Both the position numbers and the translations under genes were made by a program. Of a DNA stretch of 64,000 nucleotides, positions 16,213 through 24,627 are shown piece after piece. The notes beneath the pieces were generated by a model. The model saw only the letters and a program-made list of their open reading frames with translations, did not search any database and was not told the DNA's origin. The number at the start of each line of letters is the position of its first letter. The stretch's first letter is position 1. Source of the stretch: an uncultured Bacteroidales bacterium (lineage in GTDB: Bacteria; Bacteroidota; Bacteroidia; Bacteroidales; Bacteroidaceae); NCBI GenBank assembly GCA_902768605.1, contig CACXLY010000003.1, positions 1-64,000 of the forward strand, read 5' to 3'.

Positions 16213-16857
16213 ATGATTACCACCCGAATTCGAATGGCTCTGTTCGTTATGCTCTTAGGACTCAATGCCTATGCGCAGTACGACGATACGTATGACGTTG
16301 AGGAATGGACGCTCGACGAAGAGGAAGCAGCACCTAAGCCTCAGCACAAGGAATACAAGAACGCTTTCTACTTGCAGTACTCGCCCTCGCGATACAAAGT
16401 GGACGAGGGCGACCGCATCCGCTTCAACGAGATGCTCGTCGGCTATAGCCGCTTCATCGAGGTCGTGGAGGACACGCCGTACTTTGTGGAAGTAGGCGCC
16501 AACATGAAGTTTTCATGGGAAACGAGCGACCTGAAAGCCCGCGTCCTGACATTCCGCATCCCAGTCAACGTCATGTATAAATGGTATCCCTGGAAAGAGA
16601 AGGACTATGCGATTGCTCCCTATGCTGGCGCTTCAATCCGTGCCATCGCGATGGCTCGTGAGCATACGGGAGCGAAAAGCACAAGCCTGATAGGCAGCCC
16701 CTACGACTGGCATCATTTCCAGGTGGCTTGGCAGACAGGCGTCCGCTTCTTCTTCAACAGGTTCTTCCTTGGCATCAGCTATTCGCGCGACTTCCGCGAC
16801 TCGAGCAAATACCCTGGCGTCCGCGAGTGCGGTGTCCACTTTGGCGTGGGCTTCTAA
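16213..16857 (+). CDS. small outer membrane beta-barrel protein
   Basis: 214-aa protein with a cleavable signal peptide (MALFVMLLGLNAYAQ), an acidic linker (DDTYDVEEWTLDEEEAA) and about eight predicted strands (NAFYLQYSPSRYKV, LVGYSRFIEVV, YFVEVGANMKFSW, ending CGVHFGVGF). The size and aromatic terminal Phe fit the OmpW/OmpX-like porin-family barrels of Bacteroidota. Function unknown. It ends 24 bp from the convergent LOG gene. Confidence 0.75.
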   Translation: MITTRIRMALFVMLLGLNAYAQYDDTYDVEEWTLDEEEAAPKPQHKEYKNAFYLQYSPSRYKVDEGDRIRFNEMLVGYSRFIEVVEDTPYFVEVGANMKFSWETSDLKARVLTFRIPVNVMYKWYPWKEKDYAIAPYAGASIRAIAMAREHTGAKSTSLIGSPYDWHHFQVAWQTGVRFFFNRFFLGISYSRDFRDSSKYPGVRECGVHFGVGF

Positions 16858-16881
16858 GTTCGTTTCAGGAAAAGCCGGCTG

Positions 16882-17418
16882 CTACCCTATCTGCCTGATC
16901 ACTTCATCGAACGTGTCGGCCACGAGGACGTAATCCTCGAGTGGCTTGTTGATGACGTTCTTCTTCTTCAGCGCCCAGAACAACTGGAACAGCTCGTCCC
17001 AGAAGCCGTTGATGTTCCAAAAGAGCACCTTCTTGCTGTGAATGCCGATGGTATTTGCCGCGAGGACGGTAAAGACTTCATCGAGCGTGCCGACGCTTCC
17101 CGGCATGGCAATGATGATGTCCGAGCGGTCGATGATGCCCTGCTTGCGCTGGTTGAGGTCGGACGTCAGGACGATTTCATCGATGAAGCGGCTTACGCGA
17201 TTGTTATCGACAAGTATCTGGGGAACAACTCCCAGCACCCGTCCGCCCGCCTCATGCACGGAGCGGGCAAGCGTCTCCATCAATCCGCAGTTCGCTCCGC
17301 CATAGACAAGCGTCCGGCCCTGCTGCCCAATCCAGGTCCCAAGGCGTGCCGCCTCGTCGTAATAGACCTGCTCCATCCGGTCCGACGACGCGCAGAAGAT
17401 TCCGATGTTACTGTTCAT
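16882..17418 (-). CDS. LOG family (TIGR00730) nucleotide-processing protein
   Basis: 178-aa Rossmann-like protein of the Lonely-Guy family, phosphoribohydrolases that cleave nucleoside 5'-monophosphates. Motifs: IGIFCASSD at the N terminus, TLVYGGANCGLMETLA and the substrate segment MPGSVGTLDEVF. The family consensus is PGGxGTxxE; here the second Gly is Ser, while the catalytic Glu is kept. Length is normal. It follows a 22-bp array (17443-17508). Confidence 0.88.
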   Translation of the reverse strand: MNSNIGIFCASSDRMEQVYYDEAARLGTWIGQQGRTLVYGGANCGLMETLARSVHEAGGRVLGVVPQILVDNNRVSRFIDEIVLTSDLNQRKQGIIDRSDIIIAMPGSVGTLDEVFTVLAANTIGIHSKKVLFWNINGFWDELFQLFWALKKKNVINKPLEDYVLVADTFDEVIRQIG

Positions 17419-17442
17419 ACTTCAAAAGCCCCCATAAGGGAA

Positions 17443-17508
17443 TATCAAACGCCGCGTGCGGGGATTGCAAACGCCGCGTGCGGGGATTTCAGTCTCCGCG
17501 TGCGGCGT
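17443..17508. repeat. 22-bp periodic array D
   Basis: Three units at 17443, 17465 and 17487 share the palindrome CCGCGTGCGG; the first two units are nearly identical over 22 bp. A weaker unit precedes at 17421, overlapping the LOG start. The ends AACGCCGC and GCGGCGTT can also pair across the array. Confidence 0.85.
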
Positions 17509-17531
17509 TTTTTGTTTCTATGGCAGAATAC

Positions 17532-17741
17532 TTATCGCTGCTTGCGACGGGCCAATGGGTCGCCGCTGTTTCCGTCGGTCATGCTTGGCTCCACCTCGGG
17601 AATCAGCTCGAGTATCTTGCCATCACGGCACACGACAAGACTCTGACGGGCTGCGCCGGCACGTTGCAACAGGCGGTACTGCGCCTTGCGAACGCCTTCG
17701 TCTATCAGGCGTTGCATCTCGAGTATCTCTTTCTCTTTCAT
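17532..17741 (-). CDS. putative antitoxin/partner of zeta toxin
   Basis: 69-aa charged protein (EKEILEMQRLIDEGVRKAQY..., SLVVCRDGKILELIPE). It overlaps the zeta-toxin gene by ATGA and must be made from the same mRNA. Its RDGKILELIPE stretch resembles the 'VWRDGKVVxLPPEE' small proteins that I recall next to zeta-toxin/AAA genes in other bacteria; these usually come first, whereas here it follows the toxin. The C-terminal 17 residues (TDGNSGDPLARRKQR) look disordered. The antitoxin role is inferred from position and similarity only. Confidence 0.65.
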   Translation of the reverse strand: MKEKEILEMQRLIDEGVRKAQYRLLQRAGAARQSLVVCRDGKILELIPEVEPSMTDGNSGDPLARRKQR

Positions 17742-18346
17742 GCTTTCTCGCCCTCCTCCGGCTTGCCAAATTTCTCTTGAAGCTTTGCGTAAGCCTCTTC
17801 TTCATAAACCATTACCTTGTCTCCGCCCAGCCCTGATGCGAGATGGACCGCGGGGCAGTCGCTGTTATCATAAAGCGACCAGCTGTCCACGACTGGCATA
17901 TAGAGCTGGAACAGGTTGCTCAAACCGGCGTCGTAGCGACGCAAGATGACGTCCGTCGGTATGTTGTGACCGCCCATTGCCACGCGTTTTGCCACTCGGG
18001 CAACGGCCTGCTCGGGCGTGCTCAGCAGGAAGAACAGCAGCGTCACAAAGTAGCCGCGCTTCTGCGCCTGCTTGATGAGCTTCACGTACGACCGCGTCGC
18101 CAACGTCGTCTCGAAGGCAAACGTCTCGCCCTCCTTCAGCAGATAGATGATGCGGTCTATCATGAGTCGGCCAGCTTGAATGGCCACGCCTTCGGGATTG
18201 AAGGGCGAGAGACCGGCTGCTATCTCGTCGGCATTGACGAATTCGCGGCAACCCAACATCTCCGGCAGCACCGTGAACGAGGCAGTTGTCTTGCCTGCAC
18301 CGTTGCAGCCGGCTATGATGTAGAGGTTCATTTTCTTCTTTTCCAT
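17738..18346 (-). CDS. zeta toxin family kinase
   Basis: 202-aa P-loop protein: Walker A AGCNGAGKTTAS (residues 13-24), FVNADEIAAGLSP (the zeta substrate-binding Asp/Glu segment), FAFETTLATRSY, and LFFLLSTPEQAVARVAKRVAMGGHNIP with the Arg-rich lid. Classic zeta/PezT toxins phosphorylate UDP-N-acetylglucosamine; small genomic relatives can have other roles. It is 7 bp downstream of trmD and overlaps the 69-aa partner, so it sits at the end of a housekeeping operon (pyrK-pyrD-trmD). Confidence 0.85.
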   Translation of the reverse strand: MEKKKMNLYIIAGCNGAGKTTASFTVLPEMLGCREFVNADEIAAGLSPFNPEGVAIQAGRLMIDRIIYLLKEGETFAFETTLATRSYVKLIKQAQKRGYFVTLLFFLLSTPEQAVARVAKRVAMGGHNIPTDVILRRYDAGLSNLFQLYMPVVDSWSLYDNSDCPAVHLASGLGGDKVMVYEEEAYAKLQEKFGKPEEGEKA

Positions 18347-18353
18347 ATCTCTT

Positions 18354-19070
18354 TTATTTGTTTTTTCCTTTCTTCTTGATGCTTGGAATGGCCTCGCCCT
18401 TGAGCAAATCGGGCCGGAGCCTCTGCGTCCGCTCCAGGCTTTGCTGCAATTCCCACTCCTTTATCAGACGTTCGTTGCCCGACAGCAACACCTCCGGCAC
18501 CTTCCAGCCTTTGTATTCTGCCGGCCTTGTATAGACGGGAGCGGCCAGGAGGTTGTCTTGAAACGAGTCGGAAAGCGCGCTTTGCTCGTCGCCGATGGCG
18601 CCAGGCAGGATGCGCACGATGGCGTCTGCCATCACCGCCGCCGCAAGTTCGCCGCCCGTCAGGACATAGTCGCCGATGCTCACCTCCTTCGTGATGAGGT
18701 GCTCGCGAATGCGGTAGTCGATGCCTTTATAGTGTCCGCAGAGGATGATGATGTTCTCGCAGAGCGAAAGGCTATTGGCCATCGGCTGGTCGAACTGCTC
18801 GCCGTCGGGCGTCGTGAAGATGATTTCGTCGTAATGACGTTCAGACGTCAGAGCCGAGATGCAGCGGTCGATGGGTTCACACTGCATGACCATGCCTGCG
18901 AAACCACCGAAGGGGTAGTCGTCCACGCGTCGCCACTTGTCCAGTGTGTAGTCGCGAAGATTGTGGATGTGTATCTCCACCAATCCCTTTCTTTGTGCTC
19001 TGCCGACGATGGACTCCTGCATGAAGCCCTGAATCAGCTCGGGCAGTACGGTGATGATGTCTATTCGCAT
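18354..19070 (-). CDS. trmD: tRNA (guanine-N1-)-methyltransferase
   Basis: 238-aa SPOUT methyltransferase making m1G37 in tRNAs. Motifs: [16 protein letters not shown] start, [32 protein letters not shown], and the knot region [24 protein letters not shown], followed by [16 protein letters not shown] and [21 protein letters not shown]. Normal length. It is 12 bp downstream of pyrD and 7 bp upstream of the zeta gene. Confidence 0.98.
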   Translation of the reverse strand: MRIDIITVLPELIQGFMQESIVGRAQRKGLVEIHIHNLRDYTLDKWRRVDDYPFGGFAGMVMQCEPIDRCISALTSERHYDEIIFTTPDGEQFDQPMANSLSLCENIIILCGHYKGIDYRIREHLITKEVSIGDYVLTGGELAAAVMADAIVRILPGAIGDEQSALSDSFQDNLLAAPVYTRPAEYKGWKVPEVLLSGNERLIKEWELQQSLERTQRLRPDLLKGEAIPSIKKKGKNK

Positions 19071-19082
19071 ATCTAAGCTCGC

Positions 19083-19991
19083 TTATTCGCAGATTCCTAT
19101 TATCTCGTTTACGCTGGCGAAACCATGTTTCTCGAGGTATTCGTCGATGCCCCGCGCGACCTTGACACTAACGGTCGGGTCGAGGAAATTGGCTGTTCCT
19201 ATCTCGATTGCTGAAGCTCCCGCCAACAGGAACTCCACTGCATCCTTTGCGTTGCTGATGCCACCGAGGCCGATGACAGGCAGCTTGACGGCATGAGCCA
19301 CCTGGTAGACCATTCGCAGAGCTACAGGTTTGATGCATGGCCCGCTGAGCCCGCCTGTGCCGATGCTCAGGATGCGTTTGCGCTTTTCGATGTCGATGGC
19401 CATTCCCATCAAAGTATTGATGAGGCTAACCGCATCGGCGCCGGCATCTTGCACAGCAAGTGCGATGTCCGTGATGCTGGTCACATTCGGCGAGAGCTTC
19501 ACGATGAGTGTCTTCCCGTAAGCCTCTCTGACGGCCCTCACGACACTCGATGCGCCCTCGGTCGTCGTGCCGAAAGCCATACCGCCGTGTTTCACGTTGG
19601 GACACGAGATGTTGAGCTCGATGGCAGGAATACAGTCAAGTTCATTGATGCGGGCTGCGCACTCAGCATAGTCCTCAGGGCTGTTGCCGGACACATTCAC
19701 AATCATGTTGGTCCGGATATCCTTTATCTGAGGATAGATGTGCTGGCAAAAGTAGTCGACGCCCTTGTTCTGGAGGCCCACGCAATTGAGCATCCCCTGC
19801 GCCGTCTCTGCCATTCGGGGATAGGGATTGCCCTCGCGAGGCTCGAGCGTGGTGCCTTTCACGATGATGCCTCCCAGTTGGCTCAGGTCGATAAAGTCTT
19901 CGTACTCAATGCCATAACCAAAGGTTCCGCTCGCCGTAAGCACGGGATTGTTGAGCTCCAAGCCCGCTATGTTCACTCGCAAATCTGCCAT
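19083..19991 (-). CDS. pyrD: dihydroorotate dehydrogenase B, catalytic subunit
   Basis: 302-aa class 1B enzyme oxidising dihydroorotate to orotate, using FMN and partnered by PyrK. Motifs: [48 protein letters not shown] with the active-site Cys, and [26 protein letters not shown] FMN phosphate loop. Its partner pyrK lies upstream, separated by 143 bp that contain a 22-bp repeat array. Confidence 0.97.
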   Translation of the reverse strand: MADLRVNIAGLELNNPVLTASGTFGYGIEYEDFIDLSQLGGIIVKGTTLEPREGNPYPRMAETAQGMLNCVGLQNKGVDYFCQHIYPQIKDIRTNMIVNVSGNSPEDYAECAARINELDCIPAIELNISCPNVKHGGMAFGTTTEGASSVVRAVREAYGKTLIVKLSPNVTSITDIALAVQDAGADAVSLINTLMGMAIDIEKRKRILSIGTGGLSGPCIKPVALRMVYQVAHAVKLPVIGLGGISNAKDAVEFLLAGASAIEIGTANFLDPTVSVKVARGIDEYLEKHGFASVNEIIGICE

Positions 19992-20045
19992 CTTCGTCTT
20001 TCTTTCACAGTATCTTTATCAACCACCCTAGTGTAGTTGCCAAAC

Positions 20046-20133
20046 TTAACACGTCAACTTTATCATTTTAACACGTTAACTTTGCCAACTTAACACGTCA
20101 ACTTTGCAATTTAACTACGCCACGTTTTGAGAC
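20046..20133. repeat. 22-bp periodic array E, between pyrK and pyrD
   Basis: Units at 20046, 20068, 20090 and 20112; the first three share TTAACACGTYAACTTT and differ mainly in the last six bases. It sits inside the pyrK-pyrD intergenic gap. Confidence 0.9.
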
Positions 20134-20134
20134 G

Positions 20135-20908
20135 TTACCATTTTAGTTTCTCGACATCGAACACAGGCCCTTCCTTGCAGACACAGACATTGCCGTCTTT
20201 TGTCTCTTCGACGCAGCAAAGGCAGGCGCCCAAGCCGCAAGCCATCATGTTTTCCAAGCTGACTTCACACGGGGTTCCCGTCCGTTTTGCATAGGAAGCC
20301 ATTGCCATCATCATAGGTTTAGGACCGCAAACAGCGATGTTGTCGAACTTCTCTCTCTGCAACAGGCTGTGCTGCGTGACGAAACCTTTTTCGCCTTCCG
20401 ACCCGTCTTCTGTGGTGACATAAACGTCGCCCTGGGCACGATACTTGTCGAGCAAGAGCAGGTCGGACTTGCTGCGGGCGCCAAGCAGGAACGTGGGCCG
20501 AATGCCCATCCGCTGCATCGCCTCTCCCATGAACAGGAGAGGAGCAATGCCGACACCGCCACCAACGAGCAAGAACTTCTGATTGAGCGACTTAGGCATC
20601 GTGAAACCCTTGCCCAAAGGCAATATAGCATTCAGCGTCGAGCCAGGTCGCTTCTCCCAAAGCGACGCGGTACCTTTGCCGACTCTTTGTATCAGAAAGC
20701 TCACCTCATTCCTCTCACAATCAACACTATGCAGGCTGATCGGGCGACGCAAGAACGTCTCCTTGCTGTCGTCGATGCGAAGCTGGGCAAACTGTCCCGG
20801 CCACATCTCGGGAAGAGGGCCAGTAGGATTGGTCGCCGCAAGCAGGAGATATCGCTCACTCAGCTGCTCGACAGAGGTGACTCGCAAGTCCAAAACGTAC
20901 TTCCTCAT
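20135..20908 (-). CDS. pyrK: dihydroorotate dehydrogenase B, electron transfer subunit
   Basis: 257-aa FAD/[2Fe-2S] protein passing electrons from PyrD to NAD. FAD-binding RRPISLHSV, NAD-binding VGGGVGIAPLLFM, and the C-terminal cluster ACGLGACLCCVEE...CVCKEGPVF with four Cys. The start is ATG 20908 (MRKYVLDLRV); codons upstream in frame run through the promoter (-7 box 20934-20941). Ends next to array E, then pyrD. Confidence 0.95.
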   Translation of the reverse strand: MRKYVLDLRVTSVEQLSERYLLLAATNPTGPLPEMWPGQFAQLRIDDSKETFLRRPISLHSVDCERNEVSFLIQRVGKGTASLWEKRPGSTLNAILPLGKGFTMPKSLNQKFLLVGGGVGIAPLLFMGEAMQRMGIRPTFLLGARSKSDLLLLDKYRAQGDVYVTTEDGSEGEKGFVTQHSLLQREKFDNIAVCGPKPMMMAMASYAKRTGTPCEVSLENMMACGLGACLCCVEETKDGNVCVCKEGPVFDVEKLKW

Positions 20909-20933
20909 ATACATTATTATATATATCGCGCTG

Positions 20934-20941
20934 CAAAGATA
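20934..20941 (-). promoter_or_regulatory. -7 box TATCTTTG for pyrK-pyrD-trmD
   Basis: Minus-strand TATCTTTG, 25 nt before the pyrK ATG. Confidence 0.6.
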
Positions 20942-21175
20942 CGACAATAGCAAGAGAAATACAAGCAAAACAACTAAAAATGTTCCGTATTCGATCTGTG
21001 AGTGCCAGCAGCCCGACCAAGTCAAGGTACAACTCGACAAAGCCAAAGCGCAATAAAAAACGGAACAAAAACCTATGCTCCGACATTGGTCGTCACTTAA
21101 TTCGACTTCACTCAGGGATTAAGAAGAACATACTGACGGGTCAGGGCGACAAAGCTCAGGAGTCAGGGAAACGAC

Positions 21176-21355
21176 ACCCATTACTCAGCACGAAGTATGC
21201 CAACGGTTATGACGACAAGCTTCATTTCTCAGCATGAAATGCGTCATCTTTTAGGACGACTGGTTTCATATCTCAACATGAAATGCGTCATCATTTAGGA
21301 CGGCAGGCTTCATTTCTCTGCATGAAAGGCGCCATCTTTTAGGACGACTGGCTTC
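21176..21355. repeat. 44-bp tandem repeat (2x22), array F
   Basis: Three clear 44-bp units begin at 21220, 21264 and 21308, with a degenerate fourth at 21176; each contains TTCAT...CATGAAA and TTTAGGACG. The two 22-bp halves of a unit match at about 14 of 22 positions, so the 44-mer looks like a doubled 22-mer. The start of a further unit (21352-21360) overlaps the 3' end of the HTH gene. The remaining bases from 20942 to 21175 show no gene. Confidence 0.88.
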
Positions 21356-21356
21356 A

Positions 21357-21809
21357 TTACTTTGCGGAGAAAGTTTCGAAAGTTCCGTCGTCGTAGAAGA
21401 CTCTGATTTCTGCAATGCGGCGCGATGGTTTGTCAAATATTTTTCTATCCGACGTCAAATTGGGTGTTTGAGGGGGCGTCTGTTGAGGGCTTGAAAGCTG
21501 GTCCATGAAGTTGGGTTGGATGGGCAGACCGGATACAGGAGATGAGGTGACTGGCGAACCACCGTCAATCGTCTCGGTTGATGGAGAAACCTGAGAGCCG
21601 GAGACAAACATCTCGCCATTTCCGTTAAGCAACCAGTCCATGTTGACCTCCGGAAAACGTTCGTGAATATTATTGAGCGTGTTGAGCGACGCATTGTTTC
21701 TGCCGCTGAAGATACTCGAAAGCGTTCCCGGGGATATACATATCTCTTCAGCGAAATTCTTCTGCGACATTCCCATGTGCCTCATGAGAGCAATAATCCT
21801 GTCCTTCAT
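21357..21809 (-). CDS. helix-turn-helix (XRE/phage repressor-like) regulator
   Basis: 150-aa protein: an N-terminal HTH (about 1-65) with MSQKNFAEEICISPGTLSSIFSGRNNASLNTL and MDWLLNGNGEMF, as in phage CI-type repressors; a Ser/Pro-rich linker (75-120); and a short conserved end RRIAEIRVFYDDGTFETFSA common in Bacteroidales homologues. No peptidase domain. It is monocistronic with a full promoter (TTTG-19-TACCTTTG). The 450 bp upstream are rich in CAAAAC motifs that could be operators, so autoregulation is plausible but unproven. Confidence 0.85.
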   Translation of the reverse strand: MKDRIIALMRHMGMSQKNFAEEICISPGTLSSIFSGRNNASLNTLNNIHERFPEVNMDWLLNGNGEMFVSGSQVSPSTETIDGGSPVTSSPVSGLPIQPNFMDQLSSPQQTPPQTPNLTSDRKIFDKPSRRIAEIRVFYDDGTFETFSAK

Positions 21810-21859
21810 AATGTATGTGCCTATCAGTTTTAACGTCAGTTTATGTCACTAAACCGGTG

Positions 21860-21890
21860 CAAAGGTACAAAATAAAGTTTAAATAACAAA
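21860..21890 (-). promoter_or_regulatory. complete promoter (TTTG-N19-TACCTTTG) of the HTH gene
   Basis: Minus strand: TTTG at 21887-21890, 19 nt spacer, TACCTTTG at 21860-21867; 50 nt to the ATG at 21809. The -33 element is itself part of a CAAAAC motif. Confidence 0.75.
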
Positions 21891-22350
21891 ACTTTTGCTT
21901 TGGAAATTCAACAAAACTTCATGCTAAACGGTTTACAAAACCGCATTCGCAAAACCAAACACAAAGCACAAAACTCAAAACTTTTGCAGTACAAAACTCC
22001 AAACATATCGCAAAACCAGCTTAAAGTAAGCAAGTTTCGCAAAACTGCATAAAGTTTTGGGTTAGATAACGTAATGTGGGATAAAAACTAACGTCACGTG
22101 GCAAAACGCCCAGTTTTTTGCACCAGAAGGGCCTGCGCGTGCAGTTTTGTATCGTGTTTTCTTTAGGAACAATCTGTTATTCGCTGGTTTATAAAATGGT
22201 ATGAGACACGAGTCGTCGTGCATAACTTTCCGTTTTAATATGCAACATGTAGAGTTTTGCTTTTGATAGTGTCATTCGCAAGACAAAACACCGGCACATC
22301 ATATTAGAGGGTTTTGCGAATCAAACCACCCCTCTTGTTTTGTATTGTAT
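21880..22350. other. CAAAAC-rich intergenic region upstream of the HTH gene
   Basis: About 470 bp with no coding signal but with at least a dozen CAAAAC/GTTTTG motifs, several extended to TCGCAAAAC (21948, 22009, 22038; reverse at 22311). Spacing is irregular, so it is not a tandem array. The rest of the gap to 22570 shows nothing I can name. Confidence 0.6.
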
Positions 22351-22570
22351 GACAGAACGAAAGTTTATGTTTCCAAACCCAAACGCGGTGAAAGCACGCG
22401 AAAACAGGTAAAATCACGAAAAACGGCATTTTTTGCGTTCTTTCGGGGCAAGGGAAAGGTCGGCGAAATCCGTGCGATTCTCAGAGAGTCATAATGCCAT
22501 ATAAGGCGTTTTGTTTCAGCAGTTAAGGCGCAAAATCGTACTTCGCGAGCCGAAACGAAATAGAAAGAAA

Positions 22571-23587
22571 TCAGTGCAGAATGAAGAAGATGAGGTCTTG
22601 CAAAAGCTCCTCGTGGGGTGTTCTGACGCCTTCTACCCCCTTGCTTTTGGCGTCAGTTTTGCGTATTTCACCCAAAATTTGCATTACCTTCACGCCAGAG
22701 TAGTTCCTTCGCGCTGGTCCGATGTCCTGCCTGACCTTCCATTCCGTCTTCCCCAGCCAGGCAGCGATGCCCGCGTCGCTTTTGTCGGGAGCATAATACG
22801 ACAGCATAACGTCGGAAAAAAATGTAAATAAATTAGTCAGCGTCCTCGTGATGAAGAAGCTGCGCGGATTGCCTTGGTAGTATTTAACGATTTGATTGGC
22901 GCGGAAGATGTTGCGCATGGCGAGTGCGGACTGCAGTTCGAAGTCGTTGAAGTCCTTGCTCATGCCGGTCTGTTCCTCAACGAGCGCAGCCCCGACTACC
23001 CTATTTCCATTCAAAGCGAGAAGCAGCTTGTCCATCTCCGTCGTCAGTCGGCTGAGGTCGGAGCCCACGTGTCCGGCAAGCATTTGGATGGCTTGGGGTT
23101 CGATATCGACGTTGTGCTGACTGAAATATCGCGAGATGAAGGGTGCGAGTTGATTATCGAAGAGACGCTTGCTCTCGAAGACAACGCCCACCTGTTGCAA
23201 GGCTTTGGCGGCTGCTTTGCGTGCGTCGAGCTTGCCGTGCTTGTGGCAGAAGACGAGGACCGTGGTTGGTGTGAGGTGGGCGAGATAGGCGTCGAGGCCT
23301 TCGAGGGAACGTATCGCCTGGGCTTCCCGCACGAGGACAACCCGCTTCTCCGCCATCATCGGATACGCATGAGCCAGTTCAATCACCTTGTCGATATCGA
23401 CCTCAGCGCCATAGACGATGTCGAGGTTGAAGTCCTTTTCGTCCTCAGTCAGCACGGCATTCACGATGGCATCGCTCAGTTTGTCTATATAATAGTCCTC
23501 CTCGCCCATCAGGTAATAGACGGGGGCCACTTTCCGCGCCTTGAGGTCGCGCATGATGTCGTCGTAGGTGATGCCTCTCGCTGCCAT
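22571..23587 (-). CDS. holA: DNA polymerase III subunit delta
   Basis: 338-aa clamp-loader subunit that opens the beta clamp. Start MAARGITYDDIMRDLKARKVAPVYYLMGEEDYYIDKLSDAI-type N terminus, then AHAYPMMAEKRVVLVREAQ, and LTTEMDKLLLAL and PRSFFITRTLTNLF in the later domains. Normal length. Its 5' leader (23590-23743) is a long homopyrimidine repeat on the transcribed strand. The AMP nucleosidase gene lies upstream on the same strand. Confidence 0.93.
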   Translation of the reverse strand: MAARGITYDDIMRDLKARKVAPVYYLMGEEDYYIDKLSDAIVNAVLTEDEKDFNLDIVYGAEVDIDKVIELAHAYPMMAEKRVVLVREAQAIRSLEGLDAYLAHLTPTTVLVFCHKHGKLDARKAAAKALQQVGVVFESKRLFDNQLAPFISRYFSQHNVDIEPQAIQMLAGHVGSDLSRLTTEMDKLLLALNGNRVVGAALVEEQTGMSKDFNDFELQSALAMRNIFRANQIVKYYQGNPRSFFITRTLTNLFTFFSDVMLSYYAPDKSDAGIAAWLGKTEWKVRQDIGPARRNYSGVKVMQILGEIRKTDAKSKGVEGVRTPHEELLQDLIFFILH

Positions 23588-23589
23588 AT

Positions 23590-23743
23590 ATATAAAAGGT
23601 GAAAGGGTGAAAAATTGAAAAGGGGAAAGACTTAAAAGGTGAAAAGTTGAAAAGGTTAAAAGGTTAAATGGGGGAAAATTGAAAAGGTGGAAGGGTAAAG
23701 AAGTGAAAAGGTGAAAGGGTGAAGGTGTTTGCTCTTTTCACTT
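23590..23743. repeat. 9-10 bp purine-rich repeat in the holA leader
   Basis: Some 150 bp of GAAAAGGTGAAAGG-like units (TTTTCACC on the transcribed strand) between the amn stop and the holA start. Similar tracts occur at 2385-2405, 36595-36640 and 40190-40220. Confidence 0.8.
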
Positions 23744-23765
23744 TTCCCCCTTTTCCCTTCTTCTT

Positions 23766-24542
23766 TTAATAGTCGAACTTCAGATGGCGGACGGTCTTCT
23801 TGTCCTGTTTAATCATTTCGAGAGCCTGGATGCCGATGTTCACGTGGTTCAGCACATAGCTTTCCGTCACCTGTCGGTCGCTTTCGCTCGTCTTCACGCC
23901 CTCTGGGGTCATGGGGTTGTCGCTGACGAGCAAGAGGGCTCCCGTCGGAATATGATTGGCGAAGCCACACGTGAAAAGCGTTGCCGTCTCCATATCGACA
24001 GCCATTGCCCTCGTTGTGCGTAGGTACTCCTTGAACTTGTCATCGTGCTCCCAGACACGGCGGTTGGTCGTATAGACCGTACCTGTCCAGTAGTCGAAGC
24101 CAAGGTCTCGGATTGTAGAGCTGACGGCGCGCTGCAACATGAACGCGGGCAGAGCGGGCACTTCGGGTGGGAAGTAGTCGTTGCTCGTACCCTCACCGCG
24201 GATGCCGGCGATGGGCAGGACGAGGTCGCCGCGTTGTGTCTTCGACGATATGCCGCCGCATTTCCCCAGGAAGAGGCAGGCTTTCGGCTTGATGGCGCTC
24301 AGCAAGTCCATGATGATGGCCGCATTCGGGCTGCCCATACCGAAGTTGATGATGGTGATGCCGTCAGCCGTAGCGCATCGCATGTTCGAGGTGTAGGCGG
24401 GCTTTTCTATGCCGAAGTTGTCGCAGAAGATGTCCACATAATTATTGAAGTTCGTGAGCAGAATGTATGCTCCGAAGCTCTCGAGTGGCATTTGCGTGTA
24501 TCTTGGCAACCAATTCTCAACGATTTCTTGCTTAGTCTTCAT
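23766..24542 (-). CDS. amn: AMP nucleosidase (short form)
   Basis: 258-aa nucleoside phosphorylase-fold enzyme hydrolysing AMP to adenine and ribose 5-phosphate. Motifs: INFGMGSPNAAIIMDLL, CLFLGKCGGISS, AMAVDMETATLFTCGF (purine/ribose site with the Met-Glu pair) and LLLVSDNPMTPEGVK with the catalytic Asp. It lacks the N-terminal regulatory domain of the E. coli enzyme, which is normal in Bacteroidales. Promoter TAACTTTG is at 24562. Confidence 0.93.
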   Translation of the reverse strand: MKTKQEIVENWLPRYTQMPLESFGAYILLTNFNNYVDIFCDNFGIEKPAYTSNMRCATADGITIINFGMGSPNAAIIMDLLSAIKPKACLFLGKCGGISSKTQRGDLVLPIAGIRGEGTSNDYFPPEVPALPAFMLQRAVSSTIRDLGFDYWTGTVYTTNRRVWEHDDKFKEYLRTTRAMAVDMETATLFTCGFANHIPTGALLLVSDNPMTPEGVKTSESDRQVTESYVLNHVNIGIQALEMIKQDKKTVRHLKFDY

Positions 24543-24561
24543 CTTTTATGTAATTTTGCAG

Positions 24562-24569
24562 CAAAGTTA
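24562..24569 (-). promoter_or_regulatory. -7 box TAACTTTG for amn
   Basis: Minus-strand TAACTTTG, 19 nt before the amn ATG. Confidence 0.6.
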
Positions 24570-24627
24570 CAAAAAAAAGAAGAATGAGGGATGAAGAATG
24601 AAGAATTATTTTTCGATTTGAGGCATA

